Shown here piece by piece: positions 1 through 11,515 of a stretch of DNA of 64,000 nt. Each line of letters starts with the position of its first letter. The first letter of the stretch is position 1. The translations under genes were made by a program, and so were the position numbers. Origin of the DNA: Costus lasius (Eukaryota; Streptophyta; Magnoliopsida; Zingiberales; Costaceae); contig CM050453.2 of the NCBI GenBank assembly GCA_027563935.2, forward strand, positions 89,688,665 to 89,752,664, read 5' to 3'. The notes under the pieces are model-generated. The model had not been told where the DNA came from. It saw nothing but the letters and a program-made list of their open reading frames with translations, and made no database searches.

Positions 1-1920
1 AACATTATCTCTAGGAACAGAATCTAAGTGATTTGGAACTATGAATTCAATTTGAGGGGTGAGTTCTAGGGGTACAAGTTGGGTTCCTAAGGTATAGTAT
101 ATGATATTATTTTCATAGTTTCTTGGTTTGATTAGTTCTAAGGATGGGCTTAAAAAATGTCTATATAAGTTTTCTCTAAGGTTAGGACTAGACCTGACGG
201 GGTTGCTCAACATAGCTAATCTCTTTACATTCAGGTTTAACAAAGGTTTTATCTAAATATGATTCAAGATCTAAAGTGAATTCTTGTTTTAGTATCAAGG
301 GTTGACTTAATGTTTCCTTAATTTCATAGGCCATTGAGTTTAAAAGTTGCGATACTAAAAGCATAATTTCTAAGTTTTTGGTATTTGTTGTTTAGTATTC
401 AACTTGCTCATTAGCGCTTTCTAAATCCTTGTTAGTAATTGTTTTGAGAACTAGATCTGCCTTAGGTAAATATGCACATCACATAAACGTTTTATAAGAT
501 CTATGGTTATAGGTTCAGTTTGACTCTTAGACAAGTCAACTAATGGTTCCCTAATTGTTGTAGTGGAAGCGAACTCAAGTTGGGGCATACTTTTAGGTTC
601 TAAGGCACTTTATTTCTGAAAGAGTTGAAAGATTGACATGATTAGCTACATTAGGTCTTAGGTGAAGGACAACATATTATAATCTTTTGTCCATTATGTT
701 CTATAATGAAAGCTTCATGCTTCTCATGGTAAAATCCATTAATACCACTAAACCACTGTTCTCCTAAGTGGATAGGATAAGCTCCTTCTAAGGGCATGAC
801 ATCACACCATCTCTCAAATAAGGTAGGCAAGACTAATTTGATGGGTACTATGCACCTAGAGTTAGCATAGGTTATTGTTTCATCATCCCACATAAAGTAG
901 TAACGACTTGGGTGAAATTATGAGGTCAAGCTAAATTTCTCAATTACAAAGGGGGTTATAAAATTGTAACCTATGGATTCATCTATGCTACTTTATAAAC
1001 CCTATTATTAACTTTAGTACGGATGTGGAAAAAGTTTGATCTAATGGTAATCCTATTTCAATGAAAATATTCTAGTTGGTTAGATTAGTTTTTAATTCTA
1101 TAAAGGCATTGGTTGAAATTGGTGATTTGATTAGAGATACATGCTAACAGCTAATATATCACAAATTTGTTCATTGGAGTTATGATTTGAGTTCATGGTT
1201 CAATATAGGATGACTAACTCAATCTAAATAGTTAACATGACAACTTGATAGTAAACAAGGTAAATAGATTTTGCAAAATTACTAAAGGTCTAAGATTGTC
1301 TATAGGTTGTGTTTCCTTGGACGGAATTCAAAGAAGAGAAAACACATTGAATCTAGTAGCAAAATCTACTAGGTTCATTTTACATTCCCTTCTTTCCACT
1401 GCGGATTCCGTCCAAGGAAACATAGTGTCAGAAAAATAGTTTTTAATCTTTAAATCTAAACCAACCTATTTTTTGTCTTTAAATTTAAACCTAATGTCTG
1501 CTATGATACCAAAATTGATGTAGAGGGCTTTATGCGTTAATACACATAATTCAAAGTTAGTTAATTTTTTTTTGTAAATTTGTAGCTAAGAAAACTATGG
1601 GCTATCAATATCTAAACAAGAAAACAACTGAATAAAACAGTAAAATTGCTAGAAAATAAAAGTTCACAGACTAGTTGAGAATAGAAATGATCACCTTCTT
1701 ATTCTTCACTAGTCCTATGGTGACAAGCCCGTACATCAAGGCAATGACAATTACACATTCAATTACACACAATCAATACAACCACAAAATAGTTATTACA
1801 ACTTTAATTAGAGGGGAGACTAATTATGCAAATTTCTCTACTAACAGGTAAAACTATATAGGGAGAAGTACCAAATTGAATTTCCCAATGTGCCAAAAGA
1901 AGAGGAAAGGATTTCGTCTA
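1..1920. other. AT-rich intergenic sequence, probably decayed retroelement
   Basis: No intact gene is visible. The longest readable stretch is a minus-strand open frame at 651-893 (80 codons) containing the word pattern LPTLFERWCDVMP followed by HLGEQWFSGINGFYHE. It has the composition of a real protein fragment, perhaps from a retroelement polyprotein, but I cannot assign it to a named domain, and the flanking frames on the same strand are broken by stops. A 20-bp inverted repeat at 1310-1422 is listed separately. The rest shows no coding signal. Confidence 0.3.
1310..1422. repeat. 20-bp inverted repeat (potential hairpin)
   Basis: The left arm TGTTTCCTTGGACGGAATTC (1310-1329) pairs with the right arm 1403-1422 at 19 of 20 positions, with a loop of 73 nt. 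The flanks do not extend the pairing, so this is not a normal MITE with terminal repeats. It could be a small-RNA hairpin or a remnant of a local inverted duplication. Confidence 0.7.
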
Positions 1921-2309
1921 ATTCTTGATATCCAACATGTGGAAGCGAATCTTCAATAACAATAAGAAGATGAGTATAAAGTAATATGAGAAAACAAGTT
2001 AAGAAGATAGAAGAAAGTGAAAGAGGACAAGTGGAAGAGTGGGTAGAGGAAGTGAAGTATTGATGATGTTGAAGAAGAGGAATCTCATTCATCCTTCTCA
2101 TCAACCAAATCTTGCACAACCTTCACAACCTAAAATTGAAAGATCAGTAAATAAACAAGTTAAATTCACAAAATATTAAATAAGAACAGAGGTATAAGTG
2201 AGGTAGAAGGGAAGAGATGGAGAAGTCGAGAAGAAGAGGGTCTTGGTTGTTGATTGATAGAATCGACCTTGTTGGTGGAGATAACTTTCCTTCATATTAA
2301 GAAGAGAAT

Positions 2310-2311
<2 letters not shown>

Positions 2312-2359
<48 letters not shown>
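2312..2359. repeat. (GA)n microsatellite, unit 1
   Basis: About 24 uninterrupted GA dinucleotides in unit 1 of the triplicated repeat. The same position in units 2 (3541-3590, interrupted by AAGAG and GGAG steps) and 3 (4733-4782) also carries GA runs of different length and purity. Confidence 0.95.
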
Positions 2360-2363
<4 letters not shown>

Positions 2364-2378
2364 CTTTCACAACACCTA

Positions 2379-2920
2379 GGCCCTATTTGGCACAGCTGGT
2401 CAACTGTTTTTGATGGTCAAAACAACAGATTTTTGAAAAGCTGGGGTATTTGACAAGCTGCTTCTAGGTTCCAAACCTAGAAGTAGCATGAGTTTGTAAA
2501 AGCTATGAGGGAGCTGCTTTTGGCTACTTTCTAACTATTTTTCTTTTTGTATCTCATGTTTGCACCTACATTTGTGTGTCTTTTTTATTACAAAATTATT
2601 TTTGATTATTTTAATAAAAACTATTTTCTATTATTATTTAATTTTTTTTTATAAAAAATTAATCAAAAATTAATATTATTTTTAAAAAAATTATTAAAAT
2701 TATTATTTTTAAATTAAAAATTATTTATTACTATTAGTTTATTTTTGTTTTTAAAAAATATTTTTAATTTTTTTATTTTTAAAATACTATATTTTTTTAA
2801 AAAATTGGCTAGCAAAGTAGTGTAGCCAAACACATTTTAACTTTTCTAACCAGCTACTTTTCAACCTGCACTTTTCTTAACTAACAAAAGCTAAAAGTTT
2901 CAGCTATGCCAAACGGAGCC
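2379..2920. mobile_element. Tourist-like MITE (PIF/Harbinger type), copy 1
   Basis: A 542-bp AT-rich element with imperfect terminal inverted repeats: 5' end GGCCCTATTTGGCACAGCTG, and 3' end which read in reverse is GGCTCCGTTTGGCATAGCTG. It is flanked by the 3-bp duplication CTA (2376-2378 and 2921-2923). It has no coding capacity. The TIR style and 3-bp target duplication fit Tourist/PIF-Harbinger MITEs. A matching empty site is preserved in unit 3 (CTA at 4800-4802). Confidence 0.85.
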
Positions 2921-3540
2921 CTAATCATTTCTCAAAGGATTCATTCAACAATGATGCGTGAAATGACTTTATATGGCTTTTATAAGCTAGGCTTGAGGGT
3001 GGGACAGACATTTCCTCCCTAACATGAATACATCATTTTTGGTCAAATTTTCTATGATTTTATTGCCGAAATATTCTTCATATCCTCCCTTGTAAGGACT
3101 TGTATGAATTTCCTTGAAGGGGTGGTAGCATTTGAAATTCAAAAACTTGTCTTGTCAATTTTTGATATCCAACGTGTGGAGCCGAAACCTTCTATAAGAC
3201 AATAAGAAGATGAGTATAAAGTAATATGAGAAAACAAGTTAAGAAGATAGAAGAAAGTGAAAGAGGACAAGTGGAAGAGTGGCTAGAGGAAGTGAAGTAT
3301 TGATGATGTTGAAGAAGAGGAATCTCATTCATCCTTCTCATCAACCAAATCTTGCACAACCTTCACAACCTAAAATTGAAAGATCAGTAAATAAACAAGT
3401 TAAATTCTCAAAATATTAAATAAAAACAGAGGTATAAGTGAGGTAGAAGGGAAGAGATGGAGAAGTTAAGAAGAAGAGGGTCTTGGTTGTTGATTGATAG
3501 AATCAGCCGTGTTGGTGGAGATAAATTTCCTTCACATTAA

Positions 3541-3590
3541 GAAGAGAAGAGAAGAGAAGAGAGAGAGAGAGAGGGAGGGAGGGAGGGGAT
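3541..3590. repeat. GA-rich microsatellite, unit 2
   Basis: Imperfect GAAGA/GA/GGGA tract in the second tandem unit, equivalent to 2312-2359 and 4733-4782. Confidence 0.85.
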
Positions 3591-3606
3591 GCTTTCACAA
3601 GACCTA

Positions 3607-4103
3607 GGCCCTGTTTGGCACAACTGGTCAACTGTTTTTGCTGGTCAAAACAGCTGATTTTTGAAAAGTTGGGGCATTTAGCAAGCTGCTTCTAGGTTCC
3701 AAACCTGAAAGCAGCATGAGTTTGAAAAAGCTGGGAGGGAGCTGCTTGTTTACTATTTTTCTTTTTGTATATCATTTTTGCACCTACATTCGTGTGTCTT
3801 TTTTATTATAAAATTATTTTTTTATTATTTTAATAAAAATTATTTTCTATTATTATTTAAAAATTTCTTTTTTATAAAAAATTAATATTATTTTAATAAA
3901 AATTATTAAAATTATTATTTTTAAATTAAAAATTATTTATTACTATTAGTTTATTTTTACTTTTAAAATTTTTTTTAATTTTTTATTTTTAAAAATATTA
4001 TATATATTTTTAAAAAAATTGCCTAGCAAAGTAGTTTAGCCAAACACCTTTTAACTTTTCTAACTAGTAAAAGCTAAAAGTTTCAACTACGTCAAACGAA
4101 GCC
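3607..4103. mobile_element. Tourist-like MITE, copy 2 (internal deletions)
   Basis: A 497-bp copy at exactly the same place in unit 2 as copy 1 in unit 1, flanked by CTA (3604-3606 and 4104-4106). The 5' end GGCCCTGTTTGGCACAACTG is closer to the usual Tourist form than in copy 1. About 45 bp are missing relative to copy 1, partly near the 3' end where the AACCTGCACTTTTC stretch is absent. It was duplicated together with the surrounding unit rather than inserted independently. Confidence 0.85.
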
Positions 4104-4732
4104 CTAGTCATTTCTCAATGGATTCATTCAAGAATGATGCATGAAATGACTTTATATGGCTTTTATAAGCTAGGCTTGAGGGTGGGATAGACATTTCCTC
4201 CCTAACATGAATACTTCATTTTTGGTCAAATTTTCTATGATTTTATTGCTGAAATATTCTTCATATCCTCTCTTGTAAGGACTTGGATGAATTTCCTTGG
4301 AGGGGTGGTAGCATTTGAAATTCAAAAACTTGTCTTGTCAATTCTTGATATCCAACGTGTGGAGCCGAACCTTCAATAAGACAATAAGAAGATGAGTATA
4401 AAGTAATATGAGAAACAAGTTAAGAAGATAGAAGAAAGTGAAAGAGGACAAGTGGAAGAGTGGCTAGAGGAAGTGAAGTATTGATGATGTTGAAGAAGAG
4501 GAATCTCATTCATCCTTCTCATTAACCAAATCTTGCATAACCTTCACAACCTAAAATTGAAAGATCAGTAAATAAACAAGTTAAATTCTCAAAATATTAA
4601 ATAAGAACAGAAGTATAAGTGAGGTAGAAGGGAAGAGATGGAGAAGTTGAGAAGAAGAGGGTATTGGTTGTTGATTGATAGAATCGGCCTTGTTGGTGGA
4701 GAGAACTTTCCTTCACATTAAGAAGAGAAGAA

Positions 4733-4738
4733 ATAAGA

Positions 4739-4782
<44 letters not shown>
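4733..4782. repeat. (GA)n microsatellite, unit 3
   Basis: GA run in the third tandem unit, just upstream of GGATGCTTTC and the MITE empty site. Confidence 0.95.
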
Positions 4783-4785
<3 letters not shown>

Positions 4786-5029
4786 CTTTCACAACACACC
4801 TAGTCATTTCTCAAAGGATTCATTCAACAATGATGCATGAAATGACTTTATATGGCTTTTATAAGCTAGGCTTGAGGGTAGGATAGACATTTCTTCCCTA
4901 ACGTGAATACTTCATTTTTGGTCAAGTTTTCTATGATTTATTGCTGAAATATGCTTCTATTCTTTCTTGTAAGGATTTGGATGAATTTCCTTGAAGGGGT
5001 GATAGCATTTGAAATTCAAAAACTTGTCT

Positions 5030-8000
5030 TCTTTGTGTGACTAGTTAATGGAGGTGCATTTTTCTTCCATTTTTATCTCCCTATTGTTGGCAATTTGCTT
5101 GCTGGTTGGAGGACTTCTTTGGGTGAAAATCTCTTTTAAATTGAGTGGGACGACTTCTTTGATTGTGGGGAACCATGTGTTGTCCAATTTCTTCAAGTGA
5201 CTAGAGTTTCCATGTTCAAAGGATGCATCTATGGAAATTGGAGTTTAAGTGTCTTTAAGTCTTGTGTCTACACTTGAACTTGTTTGAAGTGTTCTTGCCT
5301 TCTTGGGAACTATATGTAATGCAACAAATAGAAAAAAGAAAAAAAAAAGAAAAAAAACAAATAAATTCTATGCACTAGCCTTACTATGATGCCCCCGGGA
5401 CTTAGTATACTCCCAAGGCATACCAAACATGATGGATAGCAACGGTTCCCCAACAACGAACATAGTAAGTGCAAGAGTGGGCTCAGGCCCGGGGATGCAG
5501 TGCCATAGGGGTGGGTATGGGTCCATGAAGATATGGCGACCCACAAATGTGCATGGGTGCATGGAGGGTTGGCCCAAGGAGCATGCAGGGCCTGTAAGCA
5601 CTAGGTTCACCTAGAGAACCTCAAGTGCACCATCAGGGCACATAGGTTTCAAGGGAGCATAGGCATGCAGATATAGGAGTGTGCAAGGGCGCAACACAGA
5701 TGTGTGTAGGCACGATGTGAGGTGGGGAAGTTGGAGCGACTGTCCCCTAGGGCTTGGGGACACTATAGGTGTGCGTCATCGCCAAGTCCAAAGGCGTCAA
5801 CAATACTTAAAATATGGGCGAGTGGGGTCTCAACCCTAACAGCTAGGGACTCGGTCCCCTGCACGACCCCCCGACTCTAGCGCGATTAAAACGTGGCCAA
5901 GGGTCAGGGCATAGAAATCATGGGCGCCCTTGATCCCCTGACAAAGCTAATGTTCCAAGATGACCTAGAATCCAATGGATGCCACTTGATGCCAAGGTGG
6001 CGACCATGTGGATAGGTGCATGCGCATTAACTCTAGGTTTAAAAGGAACCATAGGGGCGCCATGGGGGTGGTGTCTACTTGGTGAATAGTATAGGAGCTC
6101 TACACTGTGAGTTGAAGGATAGCAAGAGCTTGTTTGCGGAGGCACCAATGTATAGTGAGAAGCCTTCTTCTCCTATGCCGACACCCTAGATGAGGGAGAG
6201 GGACAACAATGCCATCCCTATTTCCATACACCTCTGTGCTCCATTAGGAGAGCATGGAATGGGTAAGGAGCTCTATGTAGATAGTGACAGTGGTAGTGGT
6301 GGTGGCGGGTGACGATAGTGATGGCTTATGTGGAGCTATCATGATTGAGACACATGTCAAAGGTAATCCTTTGCCTCACCATTTTTGTAGTTAGGGATAT
6401 TCTCGTGCTTGTGTAGTGCTTGCATTGTTTAGCTGAGTCCTCGCTTACTCTTCTCTTGGTCAAGCGTAATTGGTGCATATACGTCCTTGAATGGTGTGGT
6501 TCTCATTTACTTCTTTCCTTATATTATTTGTGATTATGTTCTAGCACCCTCGAAGGTGCTGCACTAGTGTCCTCAATTTGGCCTTGCTTGTGAGGGAGCA
6601 CTAGTTCCTTTTGGGGAGTTATCTTGTGAGTGATAGGAGCTTGGGAAGTTGCCTACTCCTAGGCACATATGTGGGTGTGTGCACATATGTGGGTGTGTGA
6701 TTACTTGTGAGCGCGACACAGGGATCGTGAGTCACCAGATCTCCTATAGACATAGGGTGTGAGGAGCTTGTGAGTGTGCTTCCGCATAAGTGATCCTAAC
6801 CGACTATTGTACTACAATAGGACTTTGGGGCTTCGAAAGAAGTGCTGTCTTCTCGATGCAAGATTTGAAGTTAAGCAAAAAAAATTGCTTATGACACCTA
6901 CCATGTTGCATGGATTTTACAAGTTTAAATATTTGGTGAATGAATACATGTTACAATGCACAAACTACAATATTTAGCACTATACGAATGTATGAAAAAT
7001 TTTATGAATAAATCTACCTTATCATGATGCATGTAAATGCAAATAGAGCCTACGAAGGATACCCATCAAATTAAGGTGACATTTGATTCTATGTATACAT
7101 TTGGAATGTGTGGCTTTGTACTCCATCACCTATGAAGCTGCTTATAGGTTCACAAAAAATTCTTGTTCTATGGCTCTAATTGATGCCAAAAATTCGTGTA
7201 GGAAGAGAAGGCTTAAGATTATATCTAGGTATGCCCTCCAATGTTCAAGTAAGCTAGGATATTAGACATAGCGATGAGATGGTTAAGAATCAAGAATTCA
7301 AACTTGGTCTTTTCTATCGAAAGGGAAATTTGTAGATGTATATATATATTGAAGTTTGAGCCCGAACATTTAAAATCACATGGTTAGCATGATTCTTTTA
7401 ATACCAAAATGGCTAACATAGTACATTTAAGGGGATGCATAGTAATTGCATTTACTAGGGAGGGAGAGTGATTATTAAGATTAGAGGTGACCAATGGCAC
7501 GTGCTGTACACAAGGTTAATAGATTTTAATTATTTAATTATAACCTCCTATTATACCCTAGTTCCTCACCTCTTTGCAACATTAAATCTATATTTCTCAA
7601 ATTATCTTTAAGATCCAAATTGAGGATTGATTGTAAACCAATAATTCTTCTCATGATTTTGTAGAAGGATATGTTCCATCTAAATAAATTACTATATAGC
7701 AAAGACTTCTTATTCTAATTTCATATTATTTGTCATCCTAGACCAAAGAATTATCTTAGATATTTAAATATCTATATAAAAATATATAAAATTATGTACT
7801 TTGTGAAATTGTTATATCCTAATGTAAAATATCCTCCCATAAACTTTACAAGTCATCAATGTGTATGTGCTCTCACAAGTACAAAACTACTAAATTTATG
7901 TGCACCAATATTTTGAAGTTAAAACATTAGATTATTTGAAAATAAATTTGTTTTTTAGTAAAATATTGATCGATATATCTAATTAAAAGGTAACATAGTG

Positions 8001-9360
8001 TCTTATATTTTATATATAAAAATAACTTTTAGTTTTTATTTGAATCATAAATATATCACAAATGGATGTTATTATGCTTGAGGAGCTAGGATGGACCTAC
8101 ACCTAATGCTATTATTAGGTCTGAAGTATTAGAAAATCTTGATCATATGCATGAATTTAGAATATTGAGATGATACAATAGTTGTTAATTATTATTTTAA
8201 ATATTAAAAAAAAAGGAATCATGATGTTATTGGAGGTGAAGGAAAGGAAAGTTGTGTCGGAAGAGGAGTAAATGATCATTGTTTTATTTTTATATTTCTC
8301 ATATTAGAGGAATGCATTATCCATCATTACTAATTCTACATTTTGAGTTAGCGTAATGTAAGAAAATGATATCTTATATTACAAAATCTAACATAGTGAT
8401 ATCTTATGTAAAACTAATGGATGTTTGTAGATCAATTAGAAAAACAAAAGGGACTAAATTTTAGCAATATGATAATCCATGGCAAAAATGTGCAATTAAC
8501 TAAATTATTTTCTTAAAAATTAAGTCAAGTTTGAGTTTTTAGTCATTCATTTTAGGTTTAATAACTAGATTGAATTAAAAAAAACTTTAACTTCAATATC
8601 AACTTGGGCCTAAACTTTTCTTTGATTTTTTTTGATAAATCTGAAATTTATAAAGGGGATGAAAAAAATGACCAAATAATAACAAAATATATTACATCAT
8701 ACACAAACGATTAATTCATCCTATTGAGTAAAGCCTTAGAGGATATTAGAAAATCAAGACTCAAGTGTTAAAAAGAGAAAGATCTTATTCTAGTCAAGTC
8801 ACTTAGATTAAGTAAAGACAATTTAAACAAGTACTCAAGTAGGTCTATGTATCTCTAAAATTTTTTGTATTTCTACTTTCCAAATCACCTATGCTATAAC
8901 ATAAAAAAGTAATATCGATATCTATTTTTATTTCATGCCCATAATTAGTGTCGTCCATGATTTTAAGGCCCCATTAACTGTCGATGGCTATATCCATTAT
9001 TGGCTAATCCACCTTACTATTTTACTTCGTATTTGCTATGAAAATGTATAATTCAATGAGATATGTTCAATGGTTTTACTATAATCTCCACGTAGAGGAT
9101 GATAAAAATGTCACTAGTGTATGCCAATATATATTTGGTTCAAGTATACTTTAGTGTTGCTTGTCATTTAGACTTGCGAGTAAGACTACTTCTACAAGGA
9201 GAAGGATAATGAAATGTATGCTCACATGGTAACTCAACCCAGAGTGCCGTTGCAATTCTCTATGCAACATAAATTGTGTACCACTTATAAAACAACTCAT
9301 TGAATAATTGAACTAATTTCTTCAGATTTAAGTTACCAAGAAGAGAATGTGTATTGTCAT
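5030..9360. other. Noncoding and unclassified repeat sequence
   Basis: The part from 5390 to 6770 is more GC-rich than its surroundings and has the look of a degraded repeat. It contains a short local duplication of CACATATGTGGGTGTGTG at about 6664-6700. Open frames there (5310-5614, 5918-6148) overlap on both strands and have low-complexity composition. From 6800 to 9360 the sequence is AT-rich with no recognisable gene, RNA or complete element. Confidence 0.4.
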
Positions 9361-9789
9361 GGTTAGTGTTACACCCCAAAACTATCTTAAAAAAAAATCT
9401 AGGGTATAACTAGTAGTTTGAACCAACCTGTCGAACCTCAACCTCCCCATTCACACCTGCAGAAGAAGATTGACAAGCTCTTCATCCAAATGTTTCCAAC
9501 CCAATTCGCTCTAGGAAAGGACAAATTATCTCTAACTAGAACCTACAAAAGAAGGGAGAAAAAACAAATCCAACGACTCACTAGGGAATGGAGCAAGCAA
9601 GGACCCAAGCCACACACTTTGTCCTGTAGTAACCCATGCATCCGAGTTTCTCGCTGCCTCTCATATGTTTCAAACTTCCATCCATGTCGAGAGCTTTCAC
9701 TCCTTTTTCTACTCAAGCTCTCACTCTCTACCTTAGACATAATCCTCCTGTGATGTTGTTGTAAGTGCATGACTTTATCAAAGTAATAA

Positions 9790-11060
9790 AATAAGATCAT
9801 TCATATGAGGTTAGACAGTCAACTATTGACTAAACGTTCAATTTATAACTAGGCGATTCAAAAGATATTTTGGTTGTTAACTTTAATCTAGAAAATAGCT
9901 TTAACGAAAACAAAGCAATGGTTCGAGTAGAAAACTATAGGAGAGATTTAGGATTAGGGTTTCATCATGTTGATGACCTAGAATTTAAATAAAAATAAAT
10001 CTACGCAAAAAAAAATTTATCGCGTCGAAAGGGATTCATCTGTGTATACAGATTGCCTCCTCTCATAACACAATCTGGTACATAATTACAATAATTTTCT
10101 ACTTTCATGGTAATTATCATAATTAAGCCCTTTAAGTTTTGTGATGAATTATAAAAATCTTCGAGTGAATTCAATATACTCTCATGATTGAAAGCACAAG
10201 TTTGAAAAGAATAATTCTGAAGTCGCGATTCACCTCTCAGTTCATATTGTGATGTTTAAAATGCATAAACATTTGACCAGAGTAAATATACGAAATAAAA
10301 TACAATTCTGATCAAATTAACACAATTGAATTCTCAAACAAAGATAATTTTCATAAATCAATTTATAAGATCATCAACAGGCCAAGTCTTGAAATAAAGC
10401 TGACATGTTTATAATGAATAGCATATAATCTCTCAATTTTGGCATAGAAGACTCAAACAAATCATAAATAAATACAAAGAGATCAAGAATCACTCTCTTC
10501 TTTGGCCAGGAGATGAAGATCGAACGAAGTTTAGTCCTCTTCGCATGATCCTTGCTTCAGAAATTGCCAAAATCATGTTTTCTGCCCTAACTATCGCCTT
10601 TGCCAAGATTCATCTCTAACTCGGTCGAAAATCTTCCTTTTTATAGTCCAATCCACGTGTAACCCTTTTAGGAAGGTTTTCCTAAGATCTCTTTGAATTT
10701 CGACTCGATTCGAGGTCGAATTGAGTGAAAAATTATAAGTTTGTGAGTCTGGTGGCAGTATTCATGGCCCATGAGTGGATTCACGGCCGCACCTATGAAT
10801 ATCTCAATGTATAAGTCTATTTTCTATACATCAAGATATTCATGGCTTATGAGTGGACTCCCAGTCGCATCTATGAATATCTTGACGCATAAGTCTGTTT
10901 TCTGTACAACGAGGTATTCATGACCCATGAGTGGACTCATGCCATTTGTGAATATCTCACACTAAACTCTATTTTGCTTTAAATTTGACATACAACATTG
11001 TCTTTTTATTAAGAATTGCTCTATGATGTCAAAACTCATTAAATCCTTAATTTTTTTTAG
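9790..11060 (-). repeat. LTR-like block (old Athila/Tat-type), probable minus orientation
   Basis: The segment around 9935-9985 (GGAGAGATTTAGGATTAGGG then TTTCATC) matches in order and spacing the beginning of the LTRs at 35.5 kb and 53.4 kb (GAGAAACTGGGACTAGGGTTTCATCCACC and its counterpart). The downstream blocks about a cut-off date of AAATCAC/TCTCTCTTC, TAGTCCTC and TTTTATAGTCCA are also arranged like a gypsy LTR. No clear TG...CA ends or target duplication were found, so the boundaries are approximate and the call rests on similarity to the other two LTRs. Confidence 0.35.
10759..10962. repeat. 78-bp minisatellite, about 2.6 copies
   Basis: TATTCATGGCYYATGAGTGG recurs at 10759, 10837 and 10915, giving a 78-bp period. 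Each unit also contains CTATGAATAT, the partial inverse of TATTCATGG, so each copy has internal dyad symmetry. It lies inside the LTR-like block. Similar short-palindrome arrays occur in the LTRs at 36.7 and 54.7 kb. Confidence 0.85.
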
Positions 11061-11515
11061 TGATACTAGTTGTATTTACACAAAAACCAAAAAAAAATAA
11101 TAAAGATTCTATATAATATGAGAGAAAAACATTATATGAATGCAACTCATCAACTTGCTCCTTTAATCCTAGTGTCAGGCAGCAAAGCTCCCTCGCATAG
11201 CCTACTTCTACCACCAAATGGCATCAGTCGCCACCCTCTTAGCATGCGACATGAGCCTAGTCACTGTCCCTTCACCATCTCATCGACTCTATTATGTTAG
11301 CCACTTAGCTTGTCACTCTTGAGCTCCGCCACCTAGATATGTAAGAATCAACATCGTTCGAGTGCAATCTTCTCTACCTTAAGAGTGTTTTCTAGGTGGC
11401 AGTATTCTCAGTAGGCGCCTACTCACGATGCTACTACTCATCAATTATTACACTCCTCACTTGGCACCCAAATGTCTCATGCTCCTCTCAAGATGGTTGC
11501 TAATGCTGCTACACC
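11061..11515. other. No gene seen
   Basis: Short open frames only (one at 11070-11300 on +), with no recognised domain. Confidence 0.5.

Larger units (their letters stand above)
1921..5029. repeat. Tandem triplication of a ~690-bp unit (three copies, two with MITE)
   Basis: Unit 1 is 1921-3157, unit 2 is 3158-4340 and unit 3 is 4341-5029. All begin ATTCTTGATATCCAAC (one base differs in unit 2) and end at AAAAACTTGTCT. They share the same internal order: an AATAAGAAGATGAG segment, the GAAGAAGAGGAATCTCATTC segment, a GA microsatellite, GGATGCTTTCACAA, a MITE or its empty site, then TCATTTCTCAAAGG. Subtracting the MITE and its 3-bp duplication leaves 692, 683 and 689 bp, so all three units have the same core length. 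No protein-coding function is recognised; small open frames on the minus strand recur with the units. Confidence 0.9.

Noticed and set aside
651..893. 80-codon minus-strand frame as a host gene
   Set aside because: Neighbouring frames are broken and no exon signals are seen. It is kept only as a probable relic of unknown type.
9418..9753. 111-codon frame after TGTTACACCCCAAAA at about 9367
   Set aside because: The TGTTACACC word could start a gypsy LTR, but no second LTR, primer site or domain was found, and an antisense frame of similar length overlaps.
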